Origin: Paenibacillus oleatilyticus
GTDB taxonomy: Bacteria > Bacillota > Bacilli > Paenibacillales > NBRC-103111
Direction of reading: 5' to 3'
Length of the DNA stretch: 64,000 nucleotides
Assembly: GCF_018998565.1 (NCBI RefSeq)
Contig: NZ_JAHNZO010000010.1
Location: 1 to 64,000, forward strand
A program made the translations under genes and the position numbers. Positions 34,730 through 42,033 of this stretch are shown in pieces; within the stretch, counting starts at the first letter, position 1; every line of letters begins with the position of its first letter. The notes below the pieces were generated by a model. It saw only the letters and a list, made by a program, of their open reading frames with translations. It was not told where the DNA came from and ran no database searches.

Positions 34730-36118
34730 GTGGGTCGTCAGCTTGTTGTTATCACAAAATCCGACAGCGACTTCCTATTTAGAGAAGGACGGGTCTCTGC
34801 AGAAACTCCGCCTGCCTTTGATTTGTTGGAGGTGCTTTCGTCCGAAGGCGCGTCCCTTCAGCCGGTATTTGAATTAAGCGGGGTTCATGGAGATGCGGTT
34901 CCTTCCGAAATCGACCGCAGCCGCTCTGATCTGTCCAGATATTATAGGGTAATGGCCCCCGAAGAAAAATTGGAGCAGTTGGCCGAACGTCTTCGGAAGC
35001 AAAACTTTGTCGAGGCGGCTTTTATAAAGCCGGATGCGGAGCCTGCACAGATCAGCGTGGAAACGGAGAACGAACTGCCCGCCTCCCCGGATTTGACGCC
35101 GCGGCAAAATTATCTTCAACCCGCTCCCGGGGGAGTCGACGCCTTATTCGCGTGGACACGGCCCGGAGGGCGGGGAGCCGGCGTCAACATTATCGATATT
35201 GAAGGAGCCTGGCAGTTTACGCACGAAGATCTCGGACAAAATCAGGGCGGCGTTGCTGGAGGTGTGCCCAAACGGGACTTGCATTGGAGAAATCACGGAA
35301 CAGCGGTAGTCGGGGTGATGAGCGGCGACCAAAACGCGTTTGGCGTCACGGGAATATGTCCGGATGCCAAGGTCCGGGCCATATCCATCTTTGATTCCCA
35401 AGGAAATGCGAATTCCTCCACTGCGATTGTGCAAGCGGCCAACATGCTTAATCCGGGCGATATTATTCTAATCGAGCTTCATCGGCCGGGCCCTCGCGCT
35501 ACGGGGGGCGGGCAACAAGGCTTTATTCCGATCGAATGGTGGCCGGACGATTTCGAGGCGATTAAATTCGCAACCAACCGCGGAATTATTGTTGTGGAAG
35601 CCGGGGGGAACGGAGGAGAAAATCTGGACGATCCGATTTATAATACCCCTTCCGCCGGATTTCCTTCAACATGGACCAACCCGTTTAACCGGAACAATCG
35701 AGATTCTGGCGCGATCGTTATCGGAGCCGGAGCTCCGCCCGAAGGAACGCATGGCCGCAATCACGGCCCGGACCGGTCGCGTTTGGATTTTTCGAATTAC
35801 GGGCAAATCATGGATGCTCAAGCGTGGGGCCGAGAAGTTACCTCGACGGGATACGGTGATTTGCAAAGCGGAACCGATGAGAATAAGTGGTATACCGATT
35901 TATTTAGCGGGACCTCCAGTGCTTCTCCGATCGTGGTTGGGGTTATTGCCTGCCTGCAAGGGATATTGCGTGCCGGCGGAAGAGCCCTTCTAAATCCGAA
36001 GCAGGCTAGAGAACTGCTCCGAAGCACCGGGTCTCCCCAGCAGGATGCGCCTTCCCGTCCGCGAACCCAGAGAATCGGGACCCGTCCCGATCTGCGGCAG
36101 TTGATTTCCAGAATATGA
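34730..36118 (+). CDS. Leaderless S8 (subtilisin-like) serine peptidase
   Basis: 462 residues from GTG 34730, with GGAGGTG five bases upstream. A non-hydrophobic N-terminal region of about 120 residues, with no signal peptide, precedes the S8 catalytic domain. The triad is readable: D156 (NIIDIEGAW), H189 (NHGTAVVG) and S396 (SGTSSASP). The Asn-containing segment EAGGNGG fits the oxyanion hole. It should act in the cytoplasm or be released without a classical signal. It starts a run of four same-strand, GC-poorer genes with short gaps. Target unknown. The N-terminal region may be an inhibitory propeptide or a targeting domain. Confidence 0.85.
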   Translation: MGRQLVVITKSDSDFLFREGRVSAETPPAFDLLEVLSSEGASLQPVFELSGVHGDAVPSEIDRSRSDLSRYYRVMAPEEKLEQLAERLRKQNFVEAAFIKPDAEPAQISVETENELPASPDLTPRQNYLQPAPGGVDALFAWTRPGGRGAGVNIIDIEGAWQFTHEDLGQNQGGVAGGVPKRDLHWRNHGTAVVGVMSGDQNAFGVTGICPDAKVRAISIFDSQGNANSSTAIVQAANMLNPGDIILIELHRPGPRATGGGQQGFIPIEWWPDDFEAIKFATNRGIIVVEAGGNGGENLDDPIYNTPSAGFPSTWTNPFNRNNRDSGAIVIGAGAPPEGTHGRNHGPDRSRLDFSNYGQIMDAQAWGREVTSTGYGDLQSGTDENKWYTDLFSGTSSASPIVVGVIACLQGILRAGGRALLNPKQARELLRSTGSPQQDAPSRPRTQRIGTRPDLRQLISRI

Positions 36119-36143
36119 AGGTTAGGGATCAGGTGATAAGACG

Positions 36144-36899
36144 ATGACATCGAACGGCAAAATTCAATACGAAATGAAGCTTTTTCTCGTCCCTAGAAAA
36201 GTTCTAAATGCTAATCGGGAACTTCAACCAGATAGCTTGGTTGGCATAGCCTTTTCAGAGCATAAACAATGGAAAATTCATTTCTTGGAAACGCCTGACA
36301 GGGAACTGTTGAATACCGGCTGGATACTCCGTAATCGCATTAAAAAAGCCGATAAGGCCGAATTAACGTTTAAAAAACGGTTTCCAATCCGGCAGGATGA
36401 TTTAAATCTAACGCTGGCGGAAGTGAGGCGGGAAGGATTCGATCTCGAAGACCCCAATCTAAAGCTGGAAGTGGACTGGGGATATGCCGCTAAAACATTG
36501 AGCCTTTCTTATGGTGTTGACATCACACGGCCCGATGCTGCCAGTTTATCGTCGGATGAATGGAAAATGTTGTTTGTGAATGAAGCGCCTGACGCATTTC
36601 TTCATTGGCAACAAGGCTGGGGCAGAAAAACGATCGATAAGACGATTGCATTAGGCCCCATCGAAGCCAAGAAATATAAAGCCGAATGGGAAGGGACGGA
36701 AGTTGTAATCGAAGTGTGGTCGATCGGTGAAGAATCCGTCGTGGAGATTTCTTTGGATACGACGGATGAATCTATTGCCGCGTTACGCCACGACCAGTTA
36801 GCGGCGTTTTTGAAGACCAATGGCTTGCTGATCGAACAAGATTTTTCGAAAACCCGATGGGCCATCGACAAGCTTCTGCCAGTACCTGCTGCATTCTAG
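36144..36899 (+). CDS. CYTH-like (triphosphate tunnel) protein, tentative
   Basis: 251 residues from ATG 36144, 25 bases after the subtilase. No signal or membrane segment. The order of motifs resembles CYTH/triphosphate tunnel metalloenzymes: YEMKLFL near the N terminus, LETPDRELLNTGWILRNRI followed by ELTFKKRF (the family's DTPD...L...LRxR...LTxK pattern), and later VVEISLD and SKTRWAID. Known members hydrolyse triphosphates or make cAMP. The strict ExExK motif is not intact, so catalysis is uncertain. Base composition is lower in GC than the region (two sampled 60-base stretches gave 40% and 48%). Neighbours are a histidine phosphatase and two leaderless subtilases. The family call is my pattern reading. 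Confidence 0.5.
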   Translation: MTSNGKIQYEMKLFLVPRKVLNANRELQPDSLVGIAFSEHKQWKIHFLETPDRELLNTGWILRNRIKKADKAELTFKKRFPIRQDDLNLTLAEVRREGFDLEDPNLKLEVDWGYAAKTLSLSYGVDITRPDAASLSSDEWKMLFVNEAPDAFLHWQQGWGRKTIDKTIALGPIEAKKYKAEWEGTEVVIEVWSIGEESVVEISLDTTDESIAALRHDQLAAFLKTNGLLIEQDFSKTRWAIDKLLPVPAAF

Positions 36900-36929
36900 A
36901 TCAAACCGGAGAAGAGGGTTTCTGGAAAA

Positions 36930-37508
36930 ATGACAAACTTGGAAAACTCTACAAATGAAGAAACGGACAGTGGGTTGCTGAAAGCTATTCGTCAAGGCGG
37001 ATATGTACTTTATTTTCGTCATGCGAAGCCGGAAGATAACTCGGCAGGATCGGATTCGGGGCTCAGTGAATTAGGGAAGCAACAAGCCAAACAATTGGAA
37101 GCTCTATTCAAAGAGCAGAACATAACCGTCCAACTTCCTGTATTGACAAGCTCCGCCAATCGCGCGCGGCAAACGGCAGAAATGGCGTTCGGCGTGCAGA
37201 ACGTCAAAGTCGAGCCTGCGCTTTATCAGATAGGAGTACTTCAATCGGAGCATCCGAATGAAGCCGAACAGAGCGTGAAGACACGTTTGCTTCACATCTT
37301 GGAGTCAAGACCTGCCAATGGCTCGAATACGGTTCTAATCGGGCACCACTTTACGTTCGGAGATGCGTTTCCGGAGCTTCCGTATCTGGGCATGGTTATT
37401 TTGGAGCCGGCAGGGCAGGGGAAAGGATATCGATTCCTAAGCATGATCCGTCTGGAGCAATTCGCGAAATGGTCGGAAGAACATCGTCCGGAGCAAGTGC
37501 TGGTCTAA
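36930..37508 (+). CDS. Histidine phosphatase family protein (SixA/PGM-like)
   Basis: 192 residues from ATG 36930; only a weak AGAGGG-like ribosome site precedes it. The phosphohistidine motif appears as FRHA rather than the usual RHG, with the downstream catalytic pattern SSANRARQTAE and the second histidine in GHHFTFG. Length is close to SixA-type or short PGM-like phosphatases. It could act on phosphohistidine, polyphosphate or small phosphoesters in the cytoplasm. It lies between the CYTH-like gene and an intracellular subtilisin gene, 30 bases from each, and is probably cotranscribed with them. Confidence 0.8.
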   Translation: MTNLENSTNEETDSGLLKAIRQGGYVLYFRHAKPEDNSAGSDSGLSELGKQQAKQLEALFKEQNITVQLPVLTSSANRARQTAEMAFGVQNVKVEPALYQIGVLQSEHPNEAEQSVKTRLLHILESRPANGSNTVLIGHHFTFGDAFPELPYLGMVILEPAGQGKGYRFLSMIRLEQFAKWSEEHRPEQVLV

Positions 37509-37538
37509 ATACGAAATAACCAAACGGAGGAACACAGA

Positions 37539-38561
37539 ATGCCAAACTTCAGCTTTATTCCGTATACGGTTGAATCGACATTGACTGCCGTAAATGAAAT
37601 TCCGGAAGGCGTCAAAATGATCCAGGCGCCGGAAATTTGGGAGGAGAGCAGGAAAGGAACAGGCGTTGTCGTAGCTGTCATTGACAGTGGCTGCGATGTG
37701 AATCATCCCGATTTGAAAGACCGGATTATCGGCAAGCAAAATTTTGCCCAAGGCGAGGGCGGCGTGGACGATGTGACGGATTACAGCGGTCATGGCACGC
37801 ATGTAGCCGGAACGATAGCCGCAACGGAAAACAATACCGGAGTACTGGGAGTGGCGCCTGGGGCAAAATTGCTCATTTTAAAAGTGATGAAACGTATTCT
37901 GAGGAACGGTCAAACCGTCTTTGGCGCAACGAATGAAAGCATTGCACAAGCTATTCGATACTGTGTGACATGGAGAGGCCCCAACAACGAACGGGTCAGG
38001 GTCATCAATATGTCCTTGGGCGGACCGGAACATGATCCTGAATTGCATAAAGCGGTCCAAGATGCGGTCCTAAGTGACATCCTGGTTGTTTGCGCGGCAG
38101 GGAACGAAGGAGATTTCAATCGCGGAGGCGATTGCAGCCCCGTTGGGGACGAATTTAGCTATCCGGGCGCGTATCCGGAAGTCGTGTCGGTAGGGGCCAT
38201 TGGTTTGGACGGGAAATTCCCATGCTTTCCGAATACAAATCTGGAAGTAGATGTCGTGGCGCCGGGAGTTAATATTTTGTCCACGTATACTAATCCCCCA
38301 TACGCCAAACTTAGCGGGACCTCGATGGCATCGCCGCATGTGGCCGGGGCCGCGGCTCTGCTAATCAATTGGTGCGAGCAAAAATTCGGAAGGCCTTTTT
38401 CTGAGCCGGAAATTTATGCGCAGTTGATTAAAAGAACCGATGCGCTTGGGAATGACCCGAAGCTTGAAGGGAATGGTTTACTTGTTTTGGCTGGTAGATG
38501 CTCAGCTTCTCCTGAACGTTCCGGCCCTATTGAAACACGTGAACCGGTTTTATCACGTTAG
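37539..38561 (+). CDS. Intracellular subtilisin (Isp-type serine protease)
   Basis: 340 residues from ATG 37539, with GGAGG eight bases upstream. No signal peptide. The short N terminus NFSFIPYTVES corresponds to the inhibitory LIPY propeptide of Bacillus intracellular serine proteases. The triad is D49, H85 (GHGTHVAG) and S262 (GTSMASP), and VNEIPEGVKMIQAPE matches the Isp pattern closely. Isp enzymes degrade cytoplasmic proteins late in growth after self-removal of the propeptide. A C-terminal tail of about 25 residues is extra. It is the last gene of the four-gene island. Confidence 0.9.
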   Translation: MPNFSFIPYTVESTLTAVNEIPEGVKMIQAPEIWEESRKGTGVVVAVIDSGCDVNHPDLKDRIIGKQNFAQGEGGVDDVTDYSGHGTHVAGTIAATENNTGVLGVAPGAKLLILKVMKRILRNGQTVFGATNESIAQAIRYCVTWRGPNNERVRVINMSLGGPEHDPELHKAVQDAVLSDILVVCAAGNEGDFNRGGDCSPVGDEFSYPGAYPEVVSVGAIGLDGKFPCFPNTNLEVDVVAPGVNILSTYTNPPYAKLSGTSMASPHVAGAAALLINWCEQKFGRPFSEPEIYAQLIKRTDALGNDPKLEGNGLLVLAGRCSASPERSGPIETREPVLSR

Positions 38562-38614
38562 ATCGGAGAAAATTGTTATAATCGTTGAATAAAATGAATT
38601 TTTATTCCATAATG

Positions 38615-38669
38615 AATAGCGAGGCCTGTCGGACGCTTTGACGTTGCGGCGGCGCAGCGCTATTTTTTT
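38615..38669 (+). terminator. Terminator after the intracellular subtilisin gene
   Basis: AATAGCG (38615-38621) pairs with CGCTATT (38658-38664) around a GC-rich internal region, followed by a T-run to 38669. Confidence 0.6.
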
Positions 38670-38699
38670 GTTTTCATACCGAAAACAGGGGTGAAAAAG

Positions 38700-39464
38700 G
38701 TGATTCAACCTGCTCCAACCGAATTCGAATACTACTTGAACGAGACCGATCAACCGTTTGCCGGATGGGATTTCTCGCGTCTGACCGATACGGGAAGAAT
38801 GCGGGAGTTTCCGCTTCGCTGGAATTATTACGTTCACGTCCGGGAACGGCTGTCCGCTGTCCGGTCGCTGCTGGACATGGGCACGGGAGGAGGTGAGTTT
38901 CTCGCTTCGCTCGCGCCGCTTCCGGCGGATACCGTGGCGACCGAAGGCTACGAGCCGAATATCCCGGTTGCCGCAGAACGGCTGAAGCCGCTGGGCGTAC
39001 CGGTCGTGCGGGTGAAAGACGACGAGCGTCTTGCATTGGAGGACGCCCGATTTGAGTTGGTCATCAACCGTCACGAATCGTTCGCTCCGCAGGAAGTCGC
39101 CCGCATCCTGAAGCCGGGCGGCACGTTTCTAACGCAGCAGGTAGGTGGGGACAACGATCGGGAAATCAACGATTGGCTCGGCGCACACCCGTTCGAGCTT
39201 GCCGATTGGCGCCTTGAAGCGGCGGCGGAGGGGCTGGAGCGTGCCGGACTGCGGATCACATCTCGCGACGAGGAACGCACGAAGACGAGGTTTTACGATA
39301 TCGGAGCCATCATTTATTATTTGCGGGCGATCCCGTGGCAAATTCCGGATTTCTCTGTCCAAAAGTATGAAGGCGCCCTGAGAGAAATACATGCCCATGT
39401 CCGGAAGCGCGGCTATATCGATACGACGTGCAGCCGGTTTATTTTGACGGCCGTCAAGCCGTGA
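38700..39464 (+). CDS. Class I SAM-dependent methyltransferase
   Basis: 254 residues from GTG 38700; AGGGGTG at 38687-38693 fits this start better than the in-frame GTG 38691, which overlaps it. Motif I LLDMGTGGGEFLASL, an acidic end of strand 2 (ATEGYEP) and the post-motif segment ILKPGGTFLTQQVGG are those of small-molecule or UbiE-like methyltransferases. The acceptor cannot be deduced. GC content returns to the regional high value here. It is a single gene between a terminator and nagA. Confidence 0.82.
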   Translation: MIQPAPTEFEYYLNETDQPFAGWDFSRLTDTGRMREFPLRWNYYVHVRERLSAVRSLLDMGTGGGEFLASLAPLPADTVATEGYEPNIPVAAERLKPLGVPVVRVKDDERLALEDARFELVINRHESFAPQEVARILKPGGTFLTQQVGGDNDREINDWLGAHPFELADWRLEAAAEGLERAGLRITSRDEERTKTRFYDIGAIIYYLRAIPWQIPDFSVQKYEGALREIHAHVRKRGYIDTTCSRFILTAVKP

Positions 39465-39561
39465 GTTGAGTGCTTGGATCGGGACAAATTTTTTTGTTCG
39501 ATGCGGGATTCCCGTCATTGCCATGATTTGAATTCTATTATACTTGGAGGTCGTACGTCCC

Positions 39562-40710
39562 ATGACAAACCGTTGGATAACGAACGTTCGGGTTGCGCTT
39601 GCCGATCAAGTGCTGCCGCTGGCTTCCGTGCTCGTAGAAAACGGGCGGATCGCCGCGGTGAAGGAAGGGGGGCATGAGGGGCCGAACGTCATCGACGGCC
39701 AAGGCGGGCTGCTGATTCCCGGGATGATCGACGTCCACATCCATGGAGCGGACGGCTTCGACATGATGGACGGTACGTCCGAAAGCATTGAAGCGGTGTC
39801 CCGCGCTTGCGTGCGGACCGGCTGCACTTCGTTTCTGGCGACTTCGGTCAGCTCGACGATCGAACAGCTTCTGGCGATGATCGAGCACGTGAGCCATGTG
39901 GCCGGGCACGAACCCGGAGCGCGGATTGCCGGAATCCACATGGAAGGGCCGTATCTGCATCCGAAGCGGAAAGGCATGCAGAATGAGCGCTACCTGCGGC
40001 ATCCCGATCTCGCGGAAATGGAAGAGATCCTCCGGCGGACGGGCGATCTGATGAAAATGGTGACGTTGGCTCCCGAGCTTCCCGGCGGCAAAGAGCTTGT
40101 GGCGTATTTGGCTGCCAAAGGAATCATCGTTGCTCTGGCGCACTCCGATGCGACGTACGAGGAAGCGAAAGAGGCGTTCGCGCTGGGCGCCAGTCACATG
40201 ACGCACTGCTTCAACGGGATGCGGCCGATTCATCATCGCGAACCCGGTCTCATCGTTGCGGCGCTTGAGGACGAGCGCGTCAGCTTGCAAGCGATTGTCG
40301 ACGGCGTCCATCTGCATCCGGCTATCGTCCGGCTGATGCACCGGGTGAAAGGCCCGGAAGGCATGGTGCTCATTACCGATGCGCTGCAGGCGATGGGGCT
40401 TGGTGACGGCACGTACTTGTTCGGCGGCCATCAGGTGGAGGTGAAAGACGGCGTCGCCCGGCTGCAGGACGGCTCGCTTGCCTCCAGCACGGTCACGATG
40501 AACATGGCGCTCCGCCAGACGGTAGAGCTGGGCATCCCGCTGCATGAAGCCGTAGCGATGGCTTCGACGACACCGGCCCGCATTCTCGGCTTAACCGGCA
40601 AAGGGCGAATCGAGCCGGGCGCCGACGCCGATATCGTGCTGCTGGACGCGGACTATAACGTCCGCTGGACGATGATCGAAGGCGAAATTGTGTACGGCCA
40701 AGCGAAATAA
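39562..40710 (+). CDS. nagA: N-acetylglucosamine-6-phosphate deacetylase
   Basis: 382 residues from ATG 39562, with GGAGGT about ten bases upstream. Amidohydrolase barrel with the metal motif IPGMIDVHIHGADGFD, the glutamate ligand segment GIHMEGPYLHP, HCFNGMRPIHHREPG and the catalytic Asp in LITDALQAMG. It removes acetyl from GlcNAc-6-P in amino-sugar or wall recycling. It lacks nagB in the window, so the downstream deaminase must be elsewhere. Convergent with the LacI gene across a shared terminator. Confidence 0.92.
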   Translation: MTNRWITNVRVALADQVLPLASVLVENGRIAAVKEGGHEGPNVIDGQGGLLIPGMIDVHIHGADGFDMMDGTSESIEAVSRACVRTGCTSFLATSVSSTIEQLLAMIEHVSHVAGHEPGARIAGIHMEGPYLHPKRKGMQNERYLRHPDLAEMEEILRRTGDLMKMVTLAPELPGGKELVAYLAAKGIIVALAHSDATYEEAKEAFALGASHMTHCFNGMRPIHHREPGLIVAALEDERVSLQAIVDGVHLHPAIVRLMHRVKGPEGMVLITDALQAMGLGDGTYLFGGHQVEVKDGVARLQDGSLASSTVTMNMALRQTVELGIPLHEAVAMASTTPARILGLTGKGRIEPGADADIVLLDADYNVRWTMIEGEIVYGQAK

Positions 40711-40714
40711 ACGA

Positions 40715-40755
40715 AAAAGGACAGACCGAGCGGAAGTTCACTCGGCTGTCCTTTT
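40715..40755. terminator. Bidirectional terminator between nagA and lacI-type gene
   Basis: AAAAGGACAG (40715-40724) pairs with CTGTCCTTTT (40746-40755) and CCGAG with CTCGG inside. It overlaps the last codons of the LacI-type gene. Confidence 0.9.
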
Positions 40756-41793
40756 GTTGTTATGGGCGGTTTCTCCCGGCAGTATCCATTCGCTCGATTG
40801 CCGGAACATCGGCTCGAATGGCACCAAAATTTTGATCGGCAGCGGGTACGGATCGCGGATGCATTGCAGCATCGTTTTTGCGGCAATAACACCGATTTCG
40901 TACGTCGGAATATGAATCGTAGACAGCGGCGGAATTGTGTAGCGCGAAGGCTCGTTGTCGTCGAAGCCGACGATGGCGAACTCGCTCGGAATGCGGTAAC
41001 CCTTCTCGGCAATCGCCCGCATCGCGGCCATCGCCATAATGTCGCTTGCGGCAAAAACCGCCGTCGGCAAATCCTCAACGTGCTCGTCCAAATAGCGCAG
41101 CATGAGCTTGTAAGCGTTGTTCGGCTCCCATCCGGCGTCGATGATCCGCTGCGCCCGGATCGGCAGCCCCGCCTGCTCCAAAGCCGCACGGTATCCCCTG
41201 TAGCGCTTCTCCTTCTCGAATTTGCCGGAGCGTCCGGTGCCTCCGATAAACAAAATGTCGCGGTGGCCTTGTTCGATCAGATGATGGACGGCCTGCCGCG
41301 CCGCTTCCACCCGGTCGTACGATATCGTTGGAATGTCGGGGTCCGACACGTCGATACCGACGACATTGCGCATGTGCTTTTTCAGATGGTTGTATAATTT
41401 GGCCTCGATGCCCTCGATGACGATCAAGCCCTCGACCTGGCTGTCTTGTACGGCATGCTTCAAAATTTCCGGCTTTTTCAGCTCTTCCTGCGTATAGGTG
41501 AAGGCGATTTTATAGCCGTGTCTGGCCAGTTCCTTCTCGATGCCGTCGCAAATGACCGAGAAGTAAGGATGATAGTGGCGGTTCTGAAGCGTCGACACGA
41601 TACAGCCTATGCCACGCGTGGCTCTGCCGTCGTCGCCGGACGATTTGATCTGGTAGCCGAGCTCCCGGGCGACGTCCCATATTTTTTGTTTGGTTGCGGT
41701 ATTCACGGTCCGGTTGGCGTCGTTGGCCAAGACGCGGGACACCGTGGAGACGGACACGCCGACGCGGTCCGCGATATCTTTCAGTGTTGGCAT
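40738..41793 (-). CDS. LacI-family transcriptional repressor
   Basis: 351 residues from ATG 41793, the start that matches the family (MPTLKDIADRVGVSVSTVSRVL); the frame is open a little further upstream. N-terminal helix-turn-helix and hinge (1-60) and a periplasmic-binding-like sugar domain (60-345) are complete. It is divergent from a sugar ABC/GH4/kinase operon. TTGCCGCAA or TTGCGCAA palindromes lie on its own start site and inside the operon promoter, so it very likely represses both until an alpha-glycoside or derived sugar binds. Confidence 0.92.
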   Translation of the reverse strand: MPTLKDIADRVGVSVSTVSRVLANDANRTVNTATKQKIWDVARELGYQIKSSGDDGRATRGIGCIVSTLQNRHYHPYFSVICDGIEKELARHGYKIAFTYTQEELKKPEILKHAVQDSQVEGLIVIEGIEAKLYNHLKKHMRNVVGIDVSDPDIPTISYDRVEAARQAVHHLIEQGHRDILFIGGTGRSGKFEKEKRYRGYRAALEQAGLPIRAQRIIDAGWEPNNAYKLMLRYLDEHVEDLPTAVFAASDIMAMAAMRAIAEKGYRIPSEFAIVGFDDNEPSRYTIPPLSTIHIPTYEIGVIAAKTMLQCIRDPYPLPIKILVPFEPMFRQSSEWILPGETAHNNKRTAE

Positions 41794-41826
41794 AACGTAA
41801 CCCCGCTTCTTATCGGATAATGAGAA

Positions 41827-41841
41827 AATTTGCCGCAAATT
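41827..41841. promoter_or_regulatory. Operator 1, at the lacI-type gene start site
   Basis: AATTTGCCGCAAATT is a perfect 7-1-7 palindrome. It begins two to three bases downstream of the predicted start of the repressor gene, suggesting autorepression. Confidence 0.75.
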
Positions 41842-41850
41842 CTACTTTTC

Positions 41851-41879
41851 ATGTTACGCAAAACGACGCGTCAGGTCAA
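41851..41879 (-). promoter_or_regulatory. Sigma-A promoter of the lacI-type gene
   Basis: Minus strand: TTGACC (41879-41874), 17 bases, TAACAT (41856-41851). Confidence 0.75.
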
Positions 41880-41920
41880 CTGAAATGATCACTGCAAAAC
41901 AAAATATATTTTTGCAATTA

Positions 41921-41929
41921 TTGCCGCAA
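41921..41929. promoter_or_regulatory. Operator 2, upstream of the sugar operon promoter
   Basis: TTGCCGCAA repeats the core of operator 1 and continues AAT in both. It lies 91 bases from operator 1 and 27 bases upstream of the operon -35, so looping between sites is possible. Confidence 0.65.
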
Positions 41930-41953
41930 ATAACTGAAAAATAATTGTTGACT

Positions 41954-41961
41954 TTGCGCAA
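41954..41961. promoter_or_regulatory. Operator 3, between -35 and -10
   Basis: TTGCGCAA, an 8-bp palindrome with the same half-site as operators 1 and 2 but without the central base. It directly follows the -35, a position that blocks RNA polymerase. Confidence 0.6.
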
Positions 41962-41975
41962 TGAAAGCGGTACAT
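41961..41975 (+). promoter_or_regulatory. Candidate cre (CcpA) site on the sugar operon promoter
   Basis: The 15 bases match nine of ten fixed positions of the cre consensus WTGNAANCGNWNNCW and overlap the -10. Catabolite repression of this operon would fit its function. Confidence 0.5.
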
Positions 41976-42033
41976 TTTGGATAGGCAATCGATTCCAATC
42001 TACGATGACGATCTACGAGAAAGGGGAACTCGA

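Larger units (their letters stand above)
41948..41976 (+). promoter_or_regulatory. Sigma-A promoter of the sugar ABC/GH4 operon
   Basis: TTGACT (41948-41953), 17 bases, TACATT (41971-41976). Transcription would start near 41983, about 50 bases before the first gene. Confidence 0.75.
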
